The position numbers were made by a program, and so were the translations under genes. A stretch of 19,265 bases of DNA from an uncultured Oscillospiraceae bacterium (GTDB lineage Bacteria > Bacillota > Clostridia > Oscillospirales > Acutalibacteraceae), in assembly GCA_900545625.1 (NCBI GenBank), contig UQZS01000031.1, positions 1 through 19,265 on the forward strand. The letters are read 5' to 3'. Below are positions 14,569 to 19,265 of this stretch, piece after piece; the stretch's first letter is position 1, and the number at the start of each line of letters is the position of its first letter. The notes below the pieces were generated by a model that saw nothing but the letters and a program-made list of their open reading frames with translations, made no database searches and was not told the origin of the DNA.

Positions 14569-16701
14569 ATGAAGGGATTGCAAAAAAAACATAAGATTTG
14601 GATCGCGGCAACCTGCATCATCCTGAGCATCACCATTGGGGTTGCCGCGCTATTTTCCTTGTTTCCTGCCGAAGCGTCCCATGCATACATAGATGCCCCT
14701 GCCTTATCTGAGGAGAGTATAGCCGTTTTTCAGGACAACGTAAAAATTGCCTTCCCGGGCGACGAAGTAGAAAAACATCTGGATGAGATCACGCTGAATG
14801 CAGACGGCGTTTATACCTTGCGGTACAAACGAGAGATTCCCGCTTTCTTTGAAAGCGTCCTGCCGGGCGAGGTTTTTTGTGTCTATCCCAACCAAAATGC
14901 AAAAGAAGCCTACTTTCAAAACGGATTTTGCGGAAAACTGCTTGAAAAATCAGCAGAGGAATGCACCGTCGTATTCAATGTCCCGCAGCTTCCGGAGGTG
15001 TTTCAAACCTTAAAGGTCGATGCGAGCCGGGCGTCTTTGGCGCAGACGGCTTTTTATCCGACAGAGCGCGTCTCGAATATTTCTGTAACCCCCGCACGAA
15101 CGGGCGCGCTTTCTGCGACGGGGGACGCCGTGTTCAGCATCGGCAATACGGACGTGGAGTTTGCCTATCAAGAAGCCGACAAAGCGCCTATGCTGTCGGA
15201 GTATCAAGTGCTGTGTAAACAGCTCGAAATACAGTTCAACTATCAAGTAGACGATGCGTTTGAGATCGGCGGTGGACTGACGCTGGACTATCCCTGTGTC
15301 AAATTCCTTTTGGACTATGAAACGGACGAGCAAACCGGTGAAGTGCTTGTCAACGACTATTCATTCGACTTTGTGACCAAGGAAACCGTGGATTTGTCGC
15401 TCACGGGTAAAAAGGACGTCGAGCCCCTGCAGCACCGGCAGGATCTGTTGGATGTTATAAGTCCGGTCAACATTGTGGATGTGACCGAAAGCGAGGCAGG
15501 AAAGTATGTGCTGGGCACCTTTGTGATCGGATATAATGTTAAGCTGCCGGACATACTTCCCGTCAGCCTCAATAATACGGAAAATGATGTGGGATATCTT
15601 TCCTTGGGTATCGCCTTTCAGCTGGCAGTCACAGCCAAGGGCGAAATTGAAATGTCCTGTGACTATAAGCAGTCCGGGCTGGTAAGCGTCTCCGCCGACG
15701 CGCAGGATGGGACGAATTACATGCTGAAAGGAGCTTCATATCCGCATCCGGTTCTGGACAGCACGGCACCGGACGGTTCATATGCACAGGAAGAACCAAT
15801 GATAACCAGCTCGTATCAAGGGCAAATGTCCTTTACGGCAGGAATCGGCGTTGATGTTGGGGTGTGCATTCTCGGAATGATCCCTATGAAAATAGCAAAC
15901 GGTATCGAAGCGGAGCTGCAGACCGAAGTGGGAGCTATCCAAACGAATGGCGAAGTCACTGTCGTTGAAGACTCCTATATTGAAAACCGGGAAAATCTGC
16001 TCTTTTCCGTAAATGTTTATTCGGATCTGAAGCTGCATTTGGGTGTTGAACCGAAAATCGGCGGAAAAGGCACGGCGTTTACGATTGGATCGGTGATCCA
16101 AATTTTTAGAGAAAACCTTATACAGATCCCGGAAGCGATGGATTTCTCCTTAGAGCAGTGCCGTATAGGCGGGGTACAGCTGGGGCAATCTTACACAGAC
16201 GACCGGCTCGCTTCCGCTATTGCCGATTATGCGACAAAATGTGAGGATTACAGTTTGCTGTCTTATACAAAGGATGCGGCGCTCAACACAGCCTTAAACG
16301 GTGTGCTGGACGCGCTGGATATCCAAGCGCAGGAACTCATCGGCGATTGGCAGGCGGAGTATCCGAACGGAACATTGGATTGCTATACATCCGGTGCGCT
16401 TTTTGTCCGCGATTCCCAAGATGTTGTTGTGGCGATCCTTCTGTTCGGCGAAGACTTTCGCAATGAAGCGGGCTTACATACAGGGCTGCGCAATCAGGAA
16501 ATAGAAGCGCTGTATTCCGTTCCGGACGAAAGCTATGCGGTTGAGGTGGAAGTCGGCTTTTTGATCGAGTTATTCGCCGGGCTAAATATCGACAATGTTA
16601 ACGCACAGGCGCTCGCTTATCAAGGCAAGGACGGCGCTTGCCGCATGGAAGTTCTGTCGACTTCCGATACATCTCAGATCATTTTGCTGAAATTGATATA
16701 A
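14569..16701 (+). CDS. Exported or membrane-anchored protein of unknown function
   Basis: I do not recognise this 710-residue protein. Residues 1-8 are basic and 9-32 are hydrophobic, followed by PAEAS with a plausible signal peptidase I site after Ala36; it is either secreted or anchored by an uncleaved signal. The remainder has no further clear membrane span. It is rich in short beta-prone segments and low in Cys, consistent with an extracellular beta-rich architecture. A strand-rich middle (about 200-500) with repeated Asp/Thr/Val patterns is followed by a mixed C-terminal domain (about 530-710), which begins at an LGQSYTDDRLASAIADYA helix. No LPxTG or surface-layer repeat is visible. It follows the patatin gene by 2 bases with AGGAAACAATAGGT upstream of the ATG, so the two are almost certainly cotranslated. 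A shared role is inferred. Confidence 0.8.
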   Translation: MKGLQKKHKIWIAATCIILSITIGVAALFSLFPAEASHAYIDAPALSEESIAVFQDNVKIAFPGDEVEKHLDEITLNADGVYTLRYKREIPAFFESVLPGEVFCVYPNQNAKEAYFQNGFCGKLLEKSAEECTVVFNVPQLPEVFQTLKVDASRASLAQTAFYPTERVSNISVTPARTGALSATGDAVFSIGNTDVEFAYQEADKAPMLSEYQVLCKQLEIQFNYQVDDAFEIGGGLTLDYPCVKFLLDYETDEQTGEVLVNDYSFDFVTKETVDLSLTGKKDVEPLQHRQDLLDVISPVNIVDVTESEAGKYVLGTFVIGYNVKLPDILPVSLNNTENDVGYLSLGIAFQLAVTAKGEIEMSCDYKQSGLVSVSADAQDGTNYMLKGASYPHPVLDSTAPDGSYAQEEPMITSSYQGQMSFTAGIGVDVGVCILGMIPMKIANGIEAELQTEVGAIQTNGEVTVVEDSYIENRENLLFSVNVYSDLKLHLGVEPKIGGKGTAFTIGSVIQIFRENLIQIPEAMDFSLEQCRIGGVQLGQSYTDDRLASAIADYATKCEDYSLLSYTKDAALNTALNGVLDALDIQAQELIGDWQAEYPNGTLDCYTSGALFVRDSQDVVVAILLFGEDFRNEAGLHTGLRNQEIEALYSVPDESYAVEVEVGFLIELFAGLNIDNVNAQALAYQGKDGACRMEVLSTSDTSQIILLKLI

Positions 16702-16714
16702 ATTTAGTAAAACA

Positions 16715-16736
16715 TTCCGCTTGCAAAACACGGTTT
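16715..16736. repeat. Right copy of the 22-bp imperfect direct repeat
   Basis: This is the partner of 12773-12794. It begins 14 bases after the stop of the 710-residue gene and contains the -35 box of the putative ssrA promoter, so conservation could instead reflect promoter or terminator function. Confidence 0.35.
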
Positions 16737-16748
16737 TTGTGATACAAT
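16721..16748 (+). promoter_or_regulatory. Likely ssrA promoter
   Basis: -35 TTGCAA (16721-16726) and -10 TACAAT (16743-16748) have a 16-base spacer. The start would be near 16755, about 110 bases before the mature tmRNA 5' end, so the precursor would need RNase P trimming. A 9-bp inverted repeat links TGATACAAT (16740-16748) to ATTGTATCA (16803-16811). A weaker alternative lies closer: TTGCGT (16826-16831) and TATAGT (16851-16856), with a long 19-base spacer, within a TATAG repeat. Confidence 0.5.
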
Positions 16749-16864
16749 AAAATAACCTCACGAAACACTACGAAAGTAACACTTCCAATTGTTTCGGAGA
16801 ACATTGTATCATGCCTGCCTCACACTTGCGTGTTAGGCGACATAGTATAGTATAGTATTCCCGC

Positions 16865-17218
16865 GGGGATGAAAGGATTTCGACGGGGATGCTGCACCGT
16901 GGTAAGCGAGCAGCGGTGGGGTACCGCTTAAAACAGCCTCAGTTTATGAAAATAAACGACAAAGATCAAAAAGTACTTCTTGCTGCTTAATTAGCGGCAA
17001 GCGTTCCTCCCGGAGCACCGCGGCCGGGGCAGGGGCGTCATCAGCGGTAAATGTGCACGGGCAAGCGCCTCGTAACCCGTCACACACAACGAGGCTACCG
17101 AAGCAAGTTGCCAGCCGTACGGTGACTTTCTAAGGGAATCTTTAACGCACGGCTACGCTCGTAGAAAGCTGCGGGAACGCGTTTTCGGACGCGGGTTCGA
17201 CTCCCGCCATCTCCACCA
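16865..17218 (+). ncRNA. ssrA: Transfer-messenger RNA (tmRNA)
   Basis: This RNA of about 354 bases rescues stalled ribosomes with SmpB. The 5' end GGGGATG (16865-16871) pairs with CATCTCC (17208-17214) to form the acceptor stem. G3 (16867) faces U70 (17212), the alanine identity pair. The T-arm is GCGGG-TTCGACT-CCCGC, and the discriminator A17215 is followed by an encoded CCA (17216-17218). The 5' AAGGATTTCGACGGGG block is the usual tmRNA signature. The reading frame ending at TAA 16988-16990 encodes ...NDKDQKVLLAA when read from AAC 16955. The exact resume codon (AAC, or ATA one codon earlier) cannot be fixed by eye. The 3' portion has the pseudoknot-like GC-rich pairing expected of the family. 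Confidence 0.96.
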
Positions 17219-17223
17219 AGCGA
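17204..17223. repeat. Direct repeat copy 1 overlapping the tmRNA 3' end
   Basis: CCGCCATCTCCACCAAGCGA covers the last 15 bases of ssrA (T-stem end, acceptor 3' strand and CCA) plus 5 flanking bases. It recurs exactly at 17353-17372, 149 bp downstream. The 3' ends of tmRNA and tRNA genes are standard attachment sites for integrases. Confidence 0.8.
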
Positions 17224-17256
17224 CCCCGTTCCGCCGTCTCCCGGCGGGGCGGGGTC
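17222..17256 (+). terminator. GC-rich hairpin after ssrA
   Basis: Positions 17222-17236 pair with 17242-17256: a 15-bp stem with two G-U wobbles and a 5-base loop, beginning 4 bases after the tmRNA CCA. It is followed by GGTTTGTG, a poor U-tract, so it may act more as a 3' processing or stability element than as an efficient terminator. Confidence 0.6.
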
Positions 17257-17308
17257 GGTTTGTGCTCTGAGGGCGAGGAGTCGAACAGGACGGCGCGCCG
17301 CAGCGCGC

Positions 17309-17335
17309 GACCAACAGTCCGGTGGACTGTTGGTC
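17309..17335. repeat. Perfect 12-bp hairpin inside the ssrA-flanking repeat unit
   Basis: GACCAACAGTCC (17309-17320), GGT loop, GGACTGTTGGTC (17324-17335). There is no U-tract on either side. It lies between the two copies of the tmRNA 3'-end repeat and is flanked by CGCG-rich sequence. The form is that of a REP- or MITE-like palindromic unit. An inverted 10-base match to the tmRNA T-loop (17277-17286 against 17195-17204) lies just upstream. Confidence 0.7.
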
Positions 17336-17352
17336 AGCCCGCGGGCAGACCT

Positions 17353-17372
17353 CCGCCATCTCCACCAAGCGA
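17353..17372. repeat. Direct repeat copy 2, with a degenerate tmRNA T-arm upstream
   Basis: This is an exact copy of 17204-17223. The similarity extends leftwards in degraded form: GCGGG-CAGACC-TCCGC (17341-17356) corresponds to the tmRNA T-arm GCGGG-TTCGACT-CCCGC, with one base deleted. It therefore looks like a duplicated and partly decayed 3' end of ssrA. Confidence 0.8.
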
Positions 17373-17388
17373 GGCTGCCGCTCCCAAG

Positions 17389-17422
17389 ACGCGCACTTCA
17401 AACGCGAAGTACGTGTTTTTTT
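17389..17422 (+). terminator. Intrinsic terminator downstream of the second tmRNA-end copy
   Basis: ACGCGCACTTC (17389-17399) pairs with GAAGTACGTGT (17406-17416) apart from one mismatch, with a 6-base loop, followed at once by a T run to 17422. It has better terminator form than the hairpin directly after ssrA. If the 149-bp unit was inserted, this could be the original ssrA terminator. Confidence 0.7.
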
Positions 17423-17533
17423 GCCCGCGAATATAGGTATGCAAAAATACAAAACTTTTCCGTTCCGTTGCCTCCCAACGGGGCAGAGGTAGAGTATTTC
17501 CCTACATTTACTGTGCCTCCTTTAAGTCAGCCC
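17423..17533. other. Intergenic stretch, nothing recognised
   Basis: Between the terminator ending at 17422 and the promoter at 17534 there is no ORF with a ribosome binding site and no RNA fold that I recognise. The stretch holds a short inverted match GTTGCCTCCCAACGG (about 17466-17480) and otherwise unremarkable sequence. Confidence 0.4.
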
Positions 17534-17562
17534 TTGCCCGCACGCGCAATTTGTGGTATGAT
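17534..17562 (+). promoter_or_regulatory. Promoter of the CatA-like acetyltransferase gene
   Basis: -35 TTGCCC (17534-17539) and -10 TATGAT (17557-17562) have a 17-base spacer. The predicted start is near 17569, about 48 bases before the ATG. The short leader leaves little space for a translational attenuator of the cat type, and no leader peptide is seen. Confidence 0.65.
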
Positions 17563-17616
17563 CATTTTCTCTTTTTTTTATATTCGAGCAAATATTTCTA
17601 TCGCAGGAGGAACACC

Positions 17617-18240
17617 ATGCGCGAGGTAGACCCGAAACAAACCAAACGGGCGGCGGCATTTGAACTTTGGATGTCGGCGCCCATGCCGATGGTCACATTG
17701 ATCAAAACGATAGACGTTTCGCATCTGCTTTCATACAGCCGCAAGCACGGCTATAAATTCAACATGCTGTTGTGCTGGTGCATCGGCAAGGCGGCACAGG
17801 GTATGGAAGAATTTTATCTTTTGCCGGTCGGCGAAAAGCTCATACAATACGATACCCTTGCAGTCAGCACCGTCGTCGCACTCGGAGGCGATGCGATCCA
17901 AACCTGCGATATTCCGTTTTCCGAGGATTTGCAGCGCTTCAATTCCGATTATGTAACACGCACAAAGCAGGTGCGCGAAACAGGCGAAGCACAGGATCTA
18001 AGCGGCGACTGCATGATGATCGGCACATCCGCGCTTGCGCAATATGATATCGACGGCGCGGTAAACCTATATGCCGGCGTTTACAACAATCCTTTCCTGA
18101 TTTGGGGGAAATACAAAAGGAATTGGCGGAAAACGACGCTCACCGTTTCCTTTCAATTTCATCATACGCAAATGGATGGCATACACGCCGCGCGGTTTTT
18201 GGAAGCATTACAGCAGATTATTAAAGGCTTAAAGGGGTAA
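17617..18240 (+). CDS. CatA-like acetyltransferase (chloramphenicol acetyltransferase family)
   Basis: The protein has 207 residues, slightly shorter than classical type A chloramphenicol acetyltransferases (about 215-220). The signature HHTQMDGIH (182-190) matches the CAT HHxxxDG motif, in which His183 would be the catalytic base and Asp187 structural. GTSAL (136-140) fits the segment carrying the active-site Ser. The block around NPFLIWGKY also matches the family. The N-terminal half is divergent, so acetyl-CoA-dependent O-acetylation is likely but chloramphenicol may not be the substrate; many chromosomal homologues in Clostridia have unknown acceptors. The start is ATG 17617 with AGGAGG (17605-17610) six bases upstream; upstream in-frame codons to 17551 lack a site. 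It is monocistronic, with its own promoter and the terminator at 18389. Confidence 0.85.
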   Translation: MREVDPKQTKRAAAFELWMSAPMPMVTLIKTIDVSHLLSYSRKHGYKFNMLLCWCIGKAAQGMEEFYLLPVGEKLIQYDTLAVSTVVALGGDAIQTCDIPFSEDLQRFNSDYVTRTKQVRETGEAQDLSGDCMMIGTSALAQYDIDGAVNLYAGVYNNPFLIWGKYKRNWRKTTLTVSFQFHHTQMDGIHAARFLEALQQIIKGLKG

Positions 18241-18388
18241 CGGCGTTACGGAAATTATTAGAACGTCACAAAAGAGATCCCCGCTGTAACACACGAAGGA
18301 TCAGGGGCACTCCGAAACGCAAACGGATTACGCGTATTGCAGCATTTGCGGGCAGCGCCGATAAAAACGGGCAAAGCGCGCAGCATAG

Positions 18389-18424
18389 AAAGAGGACGAT
18401 TCTATTGTAGAACCGTCCTCTTTT
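18389..18424. terminator. Bidirectional terminator between the CatA-like gene and the phosphatase gene
   Basis: AAAGAGGACG (18389-18398) pairs with CGTCCTCTTT (18414-18423), with an inner TTCT/AGAA pairing. T-rich sequence follows on plus (TTTTAATTTTTT), and the A-rich left flank gives a weaker U-tract on minus. The stem shares the AAAGAGGAC start with the pcrA terminator. It stands 149 bases after the acetyltransferase stop and 144 bases from the phosphatase stop. The rest of the 18241-18567 gap holds only a weak AACGGC/GCCGTT hairpin near 18478-18510 and no gene that I can support. Confidence 0.75.
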
Positions 18425-18567
18425 AATTTTTTATGGGCTTTTCATCCGCTCATTTCTCAGTTGCCTACCGCCTTTAGAAACGGCCTTTTCTCGGGTCTGC
18501 CGTTCACCCAAAGCGGCAAAGCAGGCGGTTTGCTTTTATGTTTACAGGGATACAGTTTCGGATTAGC

Positions 18568-19059
18568 TTATTGTATGTTCTCACGTACCGTTCCCTCCCG
18601 CAAAATCCATTGCAAAAGCCCTGCGCAGCCGTCGTAAATATCGCGGTATGCCGTTTCAAAGTCGCCCGAATACCACGGGTCGGCCACGTCCCCGCTGCGA
18701 TCGGTAAAATCCATGAGCTTTCGGATCTTATTCTGTGGGTCGCCGCCGAACAAGCGCATCATATTGCGGATATTTGCGCGATCCATGCCGATGAAAAGAT
18801 CGTATTTTTCATAATCGTCCGCGCGGAGCTGCACGGCGCGCTTGCCCGCACAGGAAAGCCCGTGCTTTTGCAGCTCGCGCTTTGCGGGCGGGTAGACGGG
18901 ATTGCCCACGCCGTTCCAAATTTCCTCTGCGCTTGTGGCAGCGGACGCGATCTCAAACTCGTCCGCAAGGCCTTTTTGCCGCACCATATCCTTCAAAATA
19001 AACTCCGCCATCGGCGAGCGGCAAATATTGCCGTGGCAAATAAATAATACTCTAATCAT
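18568..19059 (-). CDS. Low-molecular-weight protein tyrosine phosphatase
   Basis: The protein has 163 residues, standard for the family. The P-loop CHGNICRS at residues 8-15 gives the CX5R motif with nucleophile Cys8 and Arg14. The general-acid loop is DPWYSGDFETAY with Asp127. Other family marks are MAEFIL, ASAATSAEEIWNGVGNPVYPPA and DLFIGMD. It dephosphorylates phosphotyrosine in the cytoplasm; in Firmicutes such enzymes act on exopolysaccharide kinases or stress proteins. Ile12 within the P-loop suggests a tyrosine-type enzyme rather than a YwlE-type arginine phosphatase, where Thr is usual. The start is ATG 19059-19057 because FICHGN then sits at the canonical distance from the N-terminus; the site TGGAG is about ten bases upstream. 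A longer start at 19098 overlaps the decayed frame upstream. No tyrosine kinase gene is in view. Confidence 0.93.
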   Translation of the reverse strand: MIRVLFICHGNICRSPMAEFILKDMVRQKGLADEFEIASAATSAEEIWNGVGNPVYPPAKRELQKHGLSCAGKRAVQLRADDYEKYDLFIGMDRANIRNMMRLFGGDPQNKIRKLMDFTDRSGDVADPWYSGDFETAYRDIYDGCAGLLQWILREGTVRENIQ

Positions 19060-19075
19060 CTTTTTATATCTCCAT

Positions 19076-19265
19076 TTAAGTCTTGTATTTCTTCTCAAAC
19101 GCTTGATATTTCAGGGTTTTCCGACTTTTGAGTTTTCCTTTCTTTTCAAGGTATCTTCTCAAATCTTCTCATATTTTCTTATGTTTTTCCCTGCAATCTT
19201 GGTAAATCCATTCTTCTTTTGAATACTGTATAATATCCTCTTTCTGCAAAATTACTTTTTCTCCT
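19076..19265 (-). pseudogene. AT-rich minus-strand reading frame with one in-frame TGA, partial
   Basis: Reading the minus strand inward from the window edge, one frame gives about 31 residues (ending EEWIYQDCREKHKKI), a TGA at 19171-19169, then 30 further residues (EDLRRYLEKKGKLKSRKT and on) to a TAA at 19078-19076. Both halves have coherent helical, Lys/Glu-rich composition, and a single CGA-to-TGA change would join them. I do not recognise the product. Codon use (AGA, AAA, ATA) is far more AT-rich than in the core genes, suggesting transferred DNA. It ends 17 bases before the phosphatase start. The alternative is that the upstream half is the true gene end and the rest is non-coding. The 5' part lies outside the window. 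Confidence 0.45.

Noticed and set aside
16841..16858. TATAG tandem repeat upstream of ssrA as a microsatellite or phase-variable switch
   Set aside because: There are only about three units of five bases, probably part of a -10 region; too short to call a variable repeat.
17153..17452. Minus-strand frame whose translation contains WRWRESNPRP
   Set aside because: This phrase is a well-known false protein made by translating the antisense of tRNA/tmRNA 3' ends; the region is ssrA and its flanking repeat.
18538..19047. Plus-strand frame of 169 residues opposite the phosphatase gene
   Set aside because: It is antisense to a protein with a complete CX5R motif and DP loop; it has no ribosome binding site or family signature.
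1..19265. CRISPR arrays, transposase or integrase genes
   Set aside because: No regularly spaced repeats and no reading frame with transposase or recombinase motifs were found; the island and ssrA repeat lack any intact mobility gene in this window.

Overview
The window looks like chromosomal DNA from a Gram-positive member of the Clostridia, most likely a gut Oscillospiraceae/Ruminococcaceae-type genome. The grounds are a small SRP RNA followed by dnaX-ybaB-recR, strong AGGAGG-type ribosome binding sites, frequent TTG and GTG starts, a DivIVA-like coiled-coil protein, a PcrA-type helicase, and a GC-rich core with many shadow ORFs. The assignment is inferred from gene content; no ribosomal RNA is present.

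Layout from left to right. Positions 1-138 hold the 3' end of an ABC-F ATPase. A clear promoter (158-186) then drives a plus-strand run: a DivIVA-like coiled-coil protein, a stand-alone fumarase beta subunit and the helicase pcrA. This run ends at a strong hairpin shared with a converging minus-strand operon. That operon, transcribed from 8366 down to 3973, encodes a cytoplasmic GH20 beta-N-acetylhexosaminidase, glycerol kinase and malic enzyme, a small carbon-catabolic unit. In the divergent gap lies the SRP RNA gene with its own promoter, followed by dnaX, ybaB, recR, an HD-domain protein, smpB and a 96-residue unknown, closed by a terminator at 12833-12878.

Between smpB and its RNA partner ssrA (tmRNA, 16865-17218) sits a more AT-rich accessory island (about 12.88-16.70 kb). 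It has a divergently transcribed XRE regulator, two 13-bp palindromes in the control region, and a tight three-gene operon: a superinfection-immunity-like double-membrane-span protein, a patatin-like phospholipase with an altered nucleophile elbow, and a 710-residue exported protein I do not recognise. This is the best candidate here for an undescribed system. A membrane-directed defence or envelope function is only an inference.

Just past ssrA, 20 bases containing the tmRNA 3' end are repeated exactly 149 bp downstream, with a degenerate T-arm and a perfect 12-bp hairpin in between. This looks like an integration scar or a small repeat element. A CatA-like acyltransferase on plus and a low-molecular-weight protein tyrosine phosphatase on minus converge on a shared terminator. 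At the right edge lies an AT-rich minus-strand reading frame interrupted by one TGA, probably a decayed gene.

The trans-translation pair (smpB and ssrA) and the replication/repair genes (dnaX, recR, pcrA) form the housekeeping core. The island and the ssrA-flanking repeat are the accessory part.
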